From contig NZ_CP015438.1 of assembly GCF_001634285.1 (NCBI RefSeq), positions 100,001 through 152,500 on the forward strand: a stretch of DNA of 52,500 bases, written 5' to 3'. Each line of letters opens with the position of its first letter. Positions within the stretch are counted from its first letter, which is position 1. Source of the stretch: Anoxybacillus amylolyticus (GTDB lineage: Bacteria; Bacillota; Bacilli; Bacillales; Anoxybacillaceae). A model generated the notes under the pieces. That model was given only the letters and a program-made list of their open reading frames with translations. It did not search any database and was not told the origin of the DNA. This document shows positions 37,961-48,055 of this stretch, one piece after another. The translations under genes and the position numbers were made by a program.

Positions 37961-39091
37961 TAAAAGGGATGTTGCCGCATGAAGGTCTCTATCCATCGTA
38001 TGACCACAACCATCACAAACATATATCCGATCCGATAACTGGAGGTCTTTTTTCATATGCCCGCAACGAGAACACATTTTCGACGATGGATAAAATCGAC
38101 TGACTTGTCTTACTTCCATGCCATATTTTTTGCATTTATGAATTAGCCATGTTTGAAACGTATAAAAACATTGTTCTGCAATGGATCTAGCCAAATGACG
38201 GTTTTTCATCATCCCTTTGACGTTCAAGTTCTCGATGACGACGTATCGTGGCTTGGTTTTCGCCACTTCATTCGCTACAAATTTCACGTACTCCAAGCGA
38301 ATATTCGCCAATCGAGCATGGAGCTTTTGCACTCTAAAAATATTTTTGTCTATATTCGCTCCTCTTTTAGCAGCAGGTTCTTCACCTCTCTTCTTTAGAT
38401 TTTCGTATTTGCGAGATAAGGAGCGTTGTTCTCGCTTTAATTTCTTTTTCAGCTTTTTGATTTTTTGTGTGTAGTTGATGTTTTGAAACACTCTGCCATC
38501 GCTTAAAACGGCAAATGCTTTAATTCCTAAATCAATGCCGATGCCTGTTGATTGAAGCGGAACATTCGGCTTGACATCTTCGACTTCACAAAGAACAGAT
38601 ACAAAATATCGTCCTGCTTTTTTCGATACCGTTCCGCTTCGGACGATGGCGTTCTTTGGGATATATCCGTATTCTTTTAACCGAACCCAACCGATGGTTG
38701 GAATTTTGATGCGATGCCGTTCGACTGTCCAATCCGTTTTGTTGTTTTTAGGAAAATAACAGTTGACGTCTTGGTCTTTTTTTCGTTTGTATCGAGGGAA
38801 TCCCGATTTCCCTTGAAAAAAGCGTTGAAACGCTTTTTCTGCGTTCATAATCGACTGCTTGACAGCCTTTGTCGATACGTCTTTCATCCATTGGTCTTGT
38901 TGTTTGATGTGTACGTTATTGAGCCATTTATCAAACTCGTACCCACTCATGAATCGCTTTTCTTTTTCGTATATTTCCTTGTTTTTTGAAATGTAAAAGT
39001 TATACACGTAACGACAAACACCAATCGTTTTGTTTATTTTGATCGCTTGTTCGGTTGTCGGTTTGATTTCAACAAAATAAGCTTTTTTCAT
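37931..39091 (-). CDS. tnpB: TnpB, RNA-guided RuvC-like endonuclease
   Basis: 386-residue OrfB/TnpB protein, ancestor-type of Cas12. After the N-terminal helix-turn-helix/wedge region (about 1-170) the split RuvC domain has Asp in GIGIDLGIKAF, Glu in VVIENLNVKGM and the final Asp in MDRDLHAATSL, with a zinc finger CSRCG ... CDGCG between the last two. The final motif reads DRDLHAA where most relatives have DRDxNAA. No frameshift or stop is present. It overlaps tnpA by four bases (ATGA). Confidence 0.93.
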   Translation of the reverse strand: MKKAYFVEIKPTTEQAIKINKTIGVCRYVYNFYISKNKEIYEKEKRFMSGYEFDKWLNNVHIKQQDQWMKDVSTKAVKQSIMNAEKAFQRFFQGKSGFPRYKRKKDQDVNCYFPKNNKTDWTVERHRIKIPTIGWVRLKEYGYIPKNAIVRSGTVSKKAGRYFVSVLCEVEDVKPNVPLQSTGIGIDLGIKAFAVLSDGRVFQNINYTQKIKKLKKKLKREQRSLSRKYENLKKRGEEPAAKRGANIDKNIFRVQKLHARLANIRLEYVKFVANEVAKTKPRYVVIENLNVKGMMKNRHLARSIAEQCFYTFQTWLIHKCKKYGMEVRQVSRFYPSSKMCSRCGHMKKDLQLSDRIYVCDGCGHTMDRDLHAATSLLRATDYIVLT

Positions 39092-39684
39092 AACTGATCT
39101 TCCTTAATTTTGTCTTTGTACTTTCTCAAACCATAAACCCGACAGCTAAACACATCAATAATGGAAATCAAGTCTTGAACCAATTCTTCTTGCGGTGACC
39201 ATTTCTCGTTGTGGATTACAATGATTTTTACACCTAATTTATCAAGAAATTGTTCGAACCACTCATAGCCGAATCGAACGAATCTGTCTTTATGTGCAAT
39301 AAGAATGGTGGAAACCTTTCCATCTACACATGCTTCCATCAATCGATTCCAATGTTTTCTTTTGTAGTTTAAGCCGCTACCAATATCTGTTACAACTTCG
39401 TCCACAATCATTCCTTTTGCGTTAGCGTATTGCCTTAAAAACTCGACTTGATTTTCTAAATCGTCTTTTTGACCTTTGTTTGACACTCTGGCGTATATGA
39501 CTGTCTTACCTACTTGATTTTCCTTTGGAATCCCCATATACTCTCTGTACTGTTCTTCTGTATAATATCTCCTTCCTTTTGGGTTTCGGTAAGCTTTCAA
39601 TACGCCTTCGTTATCCCATCTTTGTAGCGTTTTTACCGACACATGTAACATTTCTGCAAATTCTTTTGGTTTATAGTGTTTCAT
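39088..39684 (-). CDS. tnpA: IS607-family serine recombinase TnpA
   Basis: 198 residues: an N-terminal MerR-like winged helix (about 1-52, KEFAEMLHVSVKTLQRWDNEG) followed by a resolvase catalytic domain with the nucleophile Ser in IYARVSNKGQKDDL (about residue 69) and the IAHKDRFVRFGYEWFE segment. This domain order is specific to IS607-type transposases. The length is full and the catalytic residues are present. The MerR-like domain probably binds the element ends. Confidence 0.93.
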   Translation of the reverse strand: MKHYKPKEFAEMLHVSVKTLQRWDNEGVLKAYRNPKGRRYYTEEQYREYMGIPKENQVGKTVIYARVSNKGQKDDLENQVEFLRQYANAKGMIVDEVVTDIGSGLNYKRKHWNRLMEACVDGKVSTILIAHKDRFVRFGYEWFEQFLDKLGVKIIVIHNEKWSPQEELVQDLISIIDVFSCRVYGLRKYKDKIKEDQL

Positions 39685-39843
39685 GTCTATATTTTATAAT
39701 GTTTAAACACTTTTGTATATTTTAAAAATTACTGTTTTCGTACTCCTTTCATCGCCATTTCTTTTTAGCATTCCCGCTAAACGATGAAACTTTTTCGCGT
39801 TTCTTTCGTCTAAAGGAATAGAAAATCATCTTTCATTATAACG

Positions 39844-39872
39844 AAAAAACAGAGGGTGAAAAATCCCTCCGT
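39844..39872 (-). terminator. Terminator after yabE
   Basis: GGAGGG and CCCTC arms enclosing TTTTTCA, followed on the minus strand by TGTTTTTTCG, directly after the yabE stop. Confidence 0.75.
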
Positions 39873-41060
39873 TCAATCAATAATTCTAATTTTTACGCGT
39901 CTTGCTCCCCAGCGAAAGGCAGCAGACTTTTCTGGGAAAAACACATCAATTTTGTATCCGTCAATTCCTGCTCCTGTGTCCGCCGCAATCGCATAGCCGT
40001 AGCCTTCGACATATACTTTCGAACCGAGCGGAATGATGCGTGGGTCGACTGCAATTACCTTTAAGTGCGGATTGGCGCGCAAATTAATCCCCGTACTCGT
40101 TCTTCCAGAACAACCGCCGCAATACGCCGTATAGGCGGTGGCCGTGACGTACATTTCCCGCGCCACTTGTGACGATCCACGCGACGTGAGTGCTCTTTCC
40201 TTTGTGCCAACTGCTATTACACGGTCTTTACTCTGTTTTAACGCTTTCGTTTGTACTAATGTCCGCGATACTTCTTTTCCGTTTTCAAGCACGACTTCAT
40301 ATTGTTTGGATACGAGCCCTTTTTCGCCAGGTTGAATAACCCGTCTTTCCCCTTTTAGCAATCGATCGTCTTTTCGAGTGACGACTGCAAAATCTACTGC
40401 TTCTTCCACTACATCGGTGACTTTTTGAACTTTAATAACTTTTACGACCATATTTGCTTTTATTTTTTCATGTAGCGATGGCTCTACACGGTCGAGTTCG
40501 TCTAACGCGATGTTCTGCTGCTTTAAAAAGTCAGCGACAGTAGTCGAAGTTGCCCATACTTGCTGTTGTTTACCGCCGACATTCAGTTGAATCGGAAATG
40601 CTTTTTCAAACGAAATAGTCATGCCCTTTTTGATTTCTGCCCCCAGCGATGGAAACACACGATCATACGGTCCGACAGTGATATGTTGGGCGGTTAGCAA
40701 TTCTTTTACATTTTTCGCAGTCGTCCATACTTCTTTTTTTGTTTCATTTACTGTTAGCGTTACCTGTTTGCTCGCTTGCCAAACGATTTGCAAATCATCA
40801 GTAACGGCTGCATTCACTGCGGGGTATATGTAATCTTCCGGACGTGGATGAATATTCAGTTCTTCTAGTACTTCTGCTACCGTGTTGGCATGTGTGCGAA
40901 TCTCTTGCCTCTCACCATCTTTTATAATCGTGACATGCTCCTTTGTTGCTTCATACCCCGTAAACCCTGTTGTTGCTGAAAGCGCTATCATCCCACTAGC
41001 TGTAACAGCTAAATTTTTCCTTAATGAATTAGAAAGCAAATTCCTTACATTATTTAACAC
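39873..41060 (-). CDS. yabE: Secreted cell-wall protein with DUF348 repeats, G5 and 3D domains (YabE)
   Basis: 395-residue resuscitation-promoting-factor-like protein. An N-terminal signal/anchor segment (about 15-36) is followed by three DUF348 repeats (about 40-205, each with a TVAEVLEELNI-like core), a G5 domain (about 210-285) and a C-terminal 3D domain with the catalytic Asp triad region (YTAYCGGCSG, then AVDPRIIPLGSKVYVEGYG and AADTGAGIDG). By family it likely cleaves or binds peptidoglycan. GTG start with GGAGG at nine bases. In B. subtilis yabE is controlled by an antisense RNA; I see no firm promoter for one here. Confidence 0.92.
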   Translation of the reverse strand: MLNNVRNLLSNSLRKNLAVTASGMIALSATTGFTGYEATKEHVTIIKDGERQEIRTHANTVAEVLEELNIHPRPEDYIYPAVNAAVTDDLQIVWQASKQVTLTVNETKKEVWTTAKNVKELLTAQHITVGPYDRVFPSLGAEIKKGMTISFEKAFPIQLNVGGKQQQVWATSTTVADFLKQQNIALDELDRVEPSLHEKIKANMVVKVIKVQKVTDVVEEAVDFAVVTRKDDRLLKGERRVIQPGEKGLVSKQYEVVLENGKEVSRTLVQTKALKQSKDRVIAVGTKERALTSRGSSQVAREMYVTATAYTAYCGGCSGRTSTGINLRANPHLKVIAVDPRIIPLGSKVYVEGYGYAIAADTGAGIDGYKIDVFFPEKSAAFRWGARRVKIRIID

Positions 41061-41228
41061 GTTGAAAAACCTCCTTTTTTCTCCTCCCTCTCACCTTTAC
41101 GCTTACGTATACTCTATTATGCAAAAAATAGCATTGAAAGGAAAGGAAGACTTGTCGACATTCTATCGTATGCAAAACGCTAAATTTGTAGAACTTTTTT
41201 TCTTATCGCAATCGTTAGACAAGCCTTC

Positions 41229-41250
41229 CAAAAAAACGACACGTTTCGTT
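41229..41250 (-). terminator. Weak terminator at the end of tatD
   Basis: A short AACGA / TCGTT stem is followed on the minus strand by TTTTTTT at the tatD stop codon. Confidence 0.5.
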
Positions 41251-42019
41251 AGCGATTAATGCCGAACAATTTTTTCGCATTCTCCGTTGTTTGCCGCGCC
41301 ACTTCTTCTACCGAAATTCCTTTTAATTCTGCAATCGCCTCTGCAACGTATTTGACGTAACTCGGTTCATTCCGTTTGCCGCGGAACGGATGCGGGGTTA
41401 AATACGGGCAATCTGTTTCAATTAACAAATGTTCGAGCGGAATTTCTTTCGCCACTTCTTTCGGTTTTTTCGCATTTTTAAACGTCACAGGACCACCGAA
41501 TGAAATATAAAAATTCATCGCGATGCATTGTTTCGCCACTTCAACACTTCCTGTAAAACAATGCATAATACCACCAACTTCTTGTGCATTTTCTTCTTGC
41601 AAAATCGTTAAAATGTCGGCTGTTGCTTCACGGTTATGTATAATAATGGGAAGCTTCACTTTTCTCGCGAGCGCAATTTGCTTGCGAAATACGTCTTTTT
41701 GTACGTCTTTCGGTGATTTATCCCAATAGTAATCCAATCCCATTTCGCCAAGCGCGACTACTTTCGGGTGCGCTGCTAGCTGCTCGAGCATATATAAATC
41801 TTCACCGGTCATGTCAATTGCATCAACAGGATGCCAACCAACAGCCGCATAAATAAAATCATATTGCTCCGCAAGTTCAATCGCACGTGCTATCGTCGGT
41901 CGATCGAAACCGACAACAACAATATTACACACCCCTTCATGCTCTGCCCGTTTGATTACTTCTTCAACGTCTTCGCTATATTGCGTCGCATTTAAATGTG
42001 CATGTGTATCAAATAACAT
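41249..42019 (-). CDS. tatD: TatD-family deoxyribonuclease
   Basis: 256-residue metal-dependent hydrolase (YabD in B. subtilis) with the TIM-barrel metal ligands in DTHAHL (residues 3-8), the GLDYYWD segment, IIHNREA and the ETDCPYLTP motif near 200. Family members have 3'-5' DNase activity and a possible role in DNA repair. The ATG at 42019 has an AAAGGAG ribosome-binding site; the upstream extension is unsupported. It follows metS. Confidence 0.94.
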   Translation of the reverse strand: MLFDTHAHLNATQYSEDVEEVIKRAEHEGVCNIVVVGFDRPTIARAIELAEQYDFIYAAVGWHPVDAIDMTGEDLYMLEQLAAHPKVVALGEMGLDYYWDKSPKDVQKDVFRKQIALARKVKLPIIIHNREATADILTILQEENAQEVGGIMHCFTGSVEVAKQCIAMNFYISFGGPVTFKNAKKPKEVAKEIPLEHLLIETDCPYLTPHPFRGKRNEPSYVKYVAEAIAELKGISVEEVARQTTENAKKLFGINR

Positions 42020-42099
42020 TGTCTCTGCTCCTTTTTCGTTGTTAAGTGTATCATAGGAAAAGATTACATATGTCACAGTCTCTTAACATTTCCATTACA

Positions 42100-42145
42100 A
42101 AACGACAACAAAGAGGTGTCACGCGCCGTTTGCGCTCACCTCTTT
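42100..42145 (-). terminator. Hairpin between metS and tatD
   Basis: AAAGAGGTG (42110-42118) and CACCTCTTT (42137-42145) pair perfectly around an 18-base GC-rich loop, 11 bases past the metS stop. The T-tract is interrupted (TTGTTGTCGTTTT), so it may terminate only in part. Confidence 0.5.
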
Positions 42146-42155
42146 GCGTTATGCT

Positions 42156-44189
<2,034 letters not shown>

Positions 44190-44482
44190 CTATTTCTCTT
44201 CTCTCGAAAAAATATACCTCCATCCAGCTATTTTGTACGACAAGAACGTTGAATTTTGTCGAACAATCTGGTTGTTTGTCTTTTGTTTAGAAGCTTCCAA
44301 TCCAAAAAAATGATTGTAAATAAAGAAATAAAAAACATTATTTCAAATAATAAAGAGGATTTTATTATTTTTTTAATATAAATTCAAAAAAGATTAAACA
44401 CTTATTTTATAATAAAAATTTAATGTATAATATTTTTAAAAAATAATAAAATACATTTTTTTTATTTTTACATATAAAAGGA

Positions 44483-44511
44483 TTGACGTATAATGGAAAC
44501 GCTGATATGAT
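44483..44511 (+). promoter_or_regulatory. Sigma-A promoter of abrB
   Basis: TTGACG (44483-44488) and TATGAT (44506-44511) with 17-bp spacing, about 100 bases upstream of the abrB start. Confidence 0.8.
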
Positions 44512-44527
44512 TAGGTTGTAGGAAATT

Positions 44528-44544
44528 TGTCGAATATTGACGAA
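44528..44544 (+). promoter_or_regulatory. Tandem Spo0A boxes downstream of the abrB promoter
   Basis: An exact TGTCGAA (44528-44534) and TGACGAA (44538-44544, one mismatch) lie 17-33 bp after the -10. The same tandem pair occurs at B. subtilis abrB, where Spo0A-P represses transcription. Confidence 0.85.
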
Positions 44545-44611
44545 TGAAACCTAAAGAAAAACAACATATAGAAAAACAAAACACTATTTAAAATGGAGAG
44601 GAGATTGTTCA

Positions 44612-44896
44612 ATGAAATCTACAGGTATTGTTCGTAAAGTGGATGAGTTAGGTCGTGTGGTGATTCCGATTGAATTACGTCGCACATTAGACATCGCAGA
44701 AAAAGATGCGTTGGAAATCTACGTCGATGATGAGCGCATCATTTTGAAAAAATATAAACCAAACATGACATGTGTTGTCACAGGCGAAGTATCTGACGAC
44801 AACTTCAAACTTGCTGGCGGCAAAATCATCTTAAGCCGTGAAGGCGCAGAAATTCTCATGAAAGAAATCCAAGAGTGCTTAGAGGCATCGAAATAA
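44612..44896 (+). CDS. abrB: Transition-state regulator AbrB
   Basis: 94-residue DNA-binding repressor of stationary-phase and sporulation genes, nearly identical to B. subtilis AbrB. The N-terminal swapped-hairpin domain (1-50, MKSTGIVRKVDELGRVVIP) binds DNA; the C-terminal part (about 51-94) makes the tetramer. It has a GGAGAGGAG ribosome-binding site and is the only plus-strand gene in the window. Spo0A-P control is indicated by the boxes in its leader. The protein is one of two AbrB-like proteins here, with SpoVT. Confidence 0.98.
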   Translation: MKSTGIVRKVDELGRVVIPIELRRTLDIAEKDALEIYVDDERIILKKYKPNMTCVVTGEVSDDNFKLAGGKIILSREGAEILMKEIQECLEASK

Positions 44897-44901
44897 TATT
44901 G

Positions 44902-44935
44902 AAAAGGATGTTCCCCCAGAACATCCTTTTTTATT
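44902..44935 (+). terminator. Bidirectional terminator between abrB and rsmI
   Basis: A perfect 12-bp stem AAAAGGATGTTC / GAACATCCTTTT with a CCCCA loop and T-runs on both sides serves the converging abrB and rsmI genes. Confidence 0.95.
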
Positions 44936-45797
44936 GATGATACGCTTGGTAAATTTCCCGCTTTGGTATGTTGCGGTCAACCGCTACCTGTTTAATCGCT
45001 TCTTTTGTGTTCATATGTTTCTCTTGCACGTAATAATCAACGTGCTCCACAATCGACAAAGGTTGCCACCATTCGTCTGTCGTTTCCTCGTACTCTTTCG
45101 CGCCTTCAACGACAATGCAAAATTCCCCTCGTACTTCTCTTTGTTTTACCCACTCCATTACTTCACTCATCGTCCCGCGAATAAACTCTTCAAACCGCTT
45201 TGTTAATTCGCGACATAATGCTAGCTTTCGCTCTCCTAGTACTTCCTGCATAACGAGCAACGTATCTTCGAGCCGATGCGGTGCTTCATAAAAAATAAGC
45301 GTATCGCGAACATGTTTTAATGCATCAAGCTGCTTTTTCTTTTCCTTTTTTGCGCGATCGAGGAACCCGAAAAAATAAAAATGCTCCGTCGGAAGACCAG
45401 AAGCAACAAGCGCTGTTACCGCAGCGTTCGCACCAGGAAGCGGAACGACCGTACATTTTGCTTCAATCGCTGCCGCAACAAGCTCGTACCCCGGATCCGA
45501 AATTGCCGGCATCCCCGCATCGCTGACAAGCGCTATATTTTTTCCTTCTTGAAGCCACTCGATAATTTTTGCGCCACTTGCATATTTGTTATGCTCATGG
45601 TAGCTAATGACAGGAGTCTTGATTTCAAAGTGGTTCAATAATTTCTTTGTTTGCCGCGTATCTTCTGCCGCAATCCAATCCACTTCCTTTAACACCCGTA
45701 ACGCCCGTAATGTAATATCTTCAAGATTACCGATTGGGGTCGGAACGATATAAAGAGTGCCAACGCTTTCTTTTGCAAAACTTTTTTGCTGCCACAT
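44931..45797 (-). CDS. rsmI: 16S rRNA (cytidine-2'-O)-methyltransferase RsmI
   Basis: SAM-dependent enzyme of the tetrapyrrole-methylase fold that modifies C1402 of 16S rRNA. The 288 residues begin GTLYIVPTPIGNLEDITLRAL and contain the conserved AEDTRQT, SYHEHN, VSDAGMPAISDPGY and PLPGANAAVTAL segments. Two ATGs (45803 and 45797) are near a GGAG; the second gives the usual MWQQKSF and 10-base spacing. In B. subtilis yazA lies between yabB and this gene; here yabB ends 15 bases upstream. Confidence 0.95.
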   Translation of the reverse strand: MWQQKSFAKESVGTLYIVPTPIGNLEDITLRALRVLKEVDWIAAEDTRQTKKLLNHFEIKTPVISYHEHNKYASGAKIIEWLQEGKNIALVSDAGMPAISDPGYELVAAAIEAKCTVVPLPGANAAVTALVASGLPTEHFYFFGFLDRAKKEKKKQLDALKHVRDTLIFYEAPHRLEDTLLVMQEVLGERKLALCRELTKRFEEFIRGTMSEVMEWVKQREVRGEFCIVVEGAKEYEETTDEWWQPLSIVEHVDYYVQEKHMNTKEAIKQVAVDRNIPKREIYQAYHQ

Positions 45798-45812
45798 CCT
45801 CATCTTTCTCCT

Positions 45813-46559
45813 TTATTCGGAAGTACTATACAATAGTTGTTTTACTTCATCTGTATATTCATCATCGTCGCCATACACAATTAAAGGAGGCAAAATTTTT
45901 AAATCAGGGCTTCCGTCTTTTATCCCTTCAATTAAAATAGTGTTAGCCTCTTTTCCGAGTTTCGGATAGACAAACCTCAATCGTTTTGGTTCTAGGCGAT
46001 ATTGCCGCATGAGCGTAACAATATCTAACAACCGACCCGGCCGATGAACAAACGCGGCTTTTCCACCTTGCTTCAACAGCTGGCTGCTTACACGAACAAC
46101 ATCTTCTAACGTACAGTAAATTTCGTGGCGCGCAATGGCTAAATGTCGGTTTTTATTTATTTCCTCCTCGCTCACGGTCGGGAAATATGGCGGGTTGCAC
46201 GTTACAACATCGTATTTGCTATAACCTAATTGCTTCGGCATCTCTTTAATATCGCCGTGAATAAGTTCAATTTGTTTGTCTAATCCGTTATACTGCACAC
46301 TTCGTTTCGCCATATCATACAGGCGGTCTTGAATTTCGACACCAATAATTTTGCCTTTCGTTCGCTTGCTCAATAACAGGGGAATCACACCGTTTCCCGT
46401 ACATAAATCAATAATATGGCCTTTTTGAATCGGCATATAAGCAAATTTCGCTAATAGCACCGCATCTAACGAAAAAGCAAAAACAGATGGGCTTTGAATA
46501 ATGCGCATATTTTCGTTTAGAAGATAATCAAGTCGTTCATCCTCGTAAAGTTTGATCAT
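45813..46559 (-). CDS. yabB: SAM-dependent methyltransferase YabB (TrmN6-like)
   Basis: 248-residue Rossmann methyltransferase. Motif I is [12 protein letters not shown] (about 51-62) and the catalytic NPPYF (about 122-126) is the signature of N6-adenine methyltransferases acting on nucleic acid. The closest characterised group is TrmN6, which methylates A37 of tRNA-Val; the exact target here is inferred. It precedes rsmI closely, so a yabB-rsmI RNA-modification operon is likely. A terminator (46588-46618) lies just upstream, so it should have a promoter nearby. Confidence 0.88.
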   Translation of the reverse strand: MIKLYEDERLDYLLNENMRIIQSPSVFAFSLDAVLLAKFAYMPIQKGHIIDLCTGNGVIPLLLSKRTKGKIIGVEIQDRLYDMAKRSVQYNGLDKQIELIHGDIKEMPKQLGYSKYDVVTCNPPYFPTVSEEEINKNRHLAIARHEIYCTLEDVVRVSSQLLKQGGKAAFVHRPGRLLDIVTLMRQYRLEPKRLRFVYPKLGKEANTILIEGIKDGSPDLKILPPLIVYGDDDEYTDEVKQLLYSTSE

Positions 46560-46587
46560 CTACTCCTACCTCTTTCGTTCACTTTCA

Positions 46588-46618
46588 AGAAAAGAGCCTC
46601 TCCTTCGTTGGAAAGGCT
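46588..46618 (-). terminator. Terminator upstream of yabB
   Basis: AGCCTTTCC and GGAGAGGCT pair (one wobble) around AACGAA and are followed on the minus strand by CTTTTCTT. It lies after the orphan structured region and before the yabB ribosome-binding site. Confidence 0.7.
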
Positions 46619-46657
46619 TTACTATTTTTTCACGAGTGTTGATTATCCATTATTTCA

Positions 46658-46830
46658 CTAAAAAACATAGAATCCTATGGCTGAACACAAGCTTTCCTGC
46701 CTTTTCCCTCGAACAAGAACACCGGCGGGCAAATGACATTTGCCTGCAAAGCGTTCATTGCTCGAGGAGGGCATGCTAATACTCCCGTCTGCCAAGTGCC
46801 GACAACGGCAGAAAAGCTATAGAGCGATGT
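46658..46830 (-). ncRNA. Unassigned structured RNA candidate between yabA and yabB
   Basis: On the minus strand nested inverted repeats form a rod: an outer 11-bp stem (46807-46817 with 46691-46701, one wobble), a middle 10-bp stem (46758-46767 with 46707-46716, one wobble), a 6-bp stem (46751-46756 with 46717-46722), and a terminal 7-bp hairpin (46728-46744). A CATAG-GATT-CTATG hairpin followed by six T residues (46660-46679) would end the transcript. A TTGACA-like hexamer lies at 46827-46832 but no good -10 is evident. I do not recognise the family; see findings. Confidence 0.5.
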
Positions 46831-46863
46831 CAACTGGTTTTTATTGGTTAATCAACACACCTT

Positions 46864-47211
46864 CTATTTTTTATTTAAAAACGATAAGCAAAATAAACAA
46901 TCTTCTTTACGGACGCTTCCGTAATGAACGTTGCAAATATGAAAGCCTTCTTGGTAAAGTCTCGCTAAATTATCGTACCCTTCTCCAATATCAATCAGCT
47001 TCCGTTCGTGCTTCTCTTTTTTCTTAGCGGGCACTGTTTCTCCTGTAAGTTCTTGTAGCCGCTGCCGTAAATGCGTATTTTCCACTTGTAAATGATGATT
47101 TTCCTCAAGCAACTGTGCAAAATGTTCTTTCAATTCTACAAGCTGCCGATAGAATTGGCTAATTTGCTCTTCCATATTTGTTATGGATTGAAAAATCTCC
47201 TTCTTATTCAC
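46864..47211 (-). CDS. yabA: Replication initiation control protein YabA
   Basis: 115-residue regulator that binds DnaA and DnaN and prevents re-initiation. An N-terminal four-helix-bundle-forming coiled coil (about 1-62, [20 protein letters not shown]) is followed by a linker and the C-terminal zinc-binding domain with the His/Cys ligands in FHICNVHYG and DCLFC. GTG start with GGGGTGG at 7 bases. It is 16 bases downstream of ricT, the B. subtilis order. Confidence 0.95.
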   Translation of the reverse strand: MNKKEIFQSITNMEEQISQFYRQLVELKEHFAQLLEENHHLQVENTHLRQRLQELTGETVPAKKKEKHERKLIDIGEGYDNLARLYQEGFHICNVHYGSVRKEDCLFCLSFLNKK

Positions 47212-47227
47212 TATAAATCCACCCCAA

Positions 47228-48055
47228 TTAATCCGTGGCTTGAATGGATAAAACTCCCTCTTTTATTAACTCATCAATCGTGTACTCTACTACTCGCTCA
47301 TGCTCTGACAACTCCACCTGCAACACTCTTTCTAAAATATTCAAGCCGACCACCCTTCCGACACCATGTGGAGTTTCAATATATTCCCCTAAATCCGGAA
47401 GTTGTTCTTTTGCCGTTTCATACTCATCATTTTCATATTTTAAACAACACATTAGTCGACCACAAAGCCCCGATATTTTCGTCGGATTTAACGATAAGTT
47501 TTGGTCTTTCGCCATTTTAATCGAAACAGGGTCAAAATCACCAAGAAACGTCGAGCAGCACAACATACGTCCGCACGGTCCGATGCCACCAAGCATCTTC
47601 GCCTCATCGCGCACACCAATTTGTCGCAACTCAATTCGCGTCCGAAAAATGGCTGCCAAATCTTTCACTAACTCCCGAAAATCGACACGTCCATCAGCAG
47701 TAAAATAAAAAATGACTTTATTACGATCAAACGTATATTCCACATCGACTAACTTCATTTCCAGCCCGTGTTCCTCAACCTTTTTCAAACAAATTTCGTA
47801 TGCTTCTTGCGCTGCCTTTTTATTGTCCTCCACAACCATTCTATCTTTTGCATCCGCAATACGGATAACTTTTTTTAGCGGCAACACGATGTCATTTTCG
47901 TCTACTTGTTTGTTGCTGATAACAACTTTGCCAAACTCAATGCCTCGGACGGTTTCCACAATGACAAATTCCCCAGTTTGAATCGTTAAGTCGCCAGGAT
48001 CAAAATAATAAATTTTGCCCGCTTTTTTAAAACGAACACCTACTACATTATACAA
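47228..48055 (-). CDS. ricT: RicT (YaaT), PSP1-domain component of the RNase Y specificity complex
   Basis: 275-residue PSP1-domain protein. With RicA and RicF it forms the Fe-S-containing Y-complex, which modulates RNase Y mRNA processing and the phosphorelay. The cysteine motifs that ligate Fe-S clusters are visible: [13 protein letters not shown] and [13 protein letters not shown]. The TTG start overlaps holB by 8 bases with a GGGGGAACG ribosome-binding site inside holB. It is followed by yabA. Confidence 0.94.
   Translation of the reverse strand: MYNVVGVRFKKAGKIYYFDPGDLTIQTGEFVIVETVRGIEFGKVVISNKQVDENDIVLPLKKVIRIADAKDRMVVEDNKKAAQEAYEICLKKVEEHGLEMKLVDVEYTFDRNKVIFYFTADGRVDFRELVKDLAAIFRTRIELRQIGVRDEAKMLGGIGPCGRMLCCSTFLGDFDPVSIKMAKDQNLSLNPTKISGLCGRLMCCLKYENDEYETAKEQLPDLGEYIETPHGVGRVVGLNILERVLQVELSEHERVVEYTIDELIKEGVLSIQATD

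Larger units (their letters stand above)
37784..39744 (-). mobile_element. IS607-type insertion sequence (tnpA-tnpB) at the rnmV start
   Basis: A unit of about 1.96 kb carrying a serine-recombinase tnpA and an overlapping tnpB, both on the minus strand. Limits are inferred from a 6-bp direct repeat AGTACG (minus strand) found at 39739-39744 and 37784-37789, and from where rnmV homology and its ribosome-binding site stop. IS607 elements do not make long target duplications, so the exact ends are uncertain by about 10-15 bases. Both genes look intact, so it may be active or recent. Confidence 0.85.

Noticed and set aside
39685-41248. Antisense RNA to yabE as in B. subtilis (S25)
   Set aside because: I found no convincing ECF-type promoter pair on the plus strand downstream of yabE; absence cannot be proven by eye.
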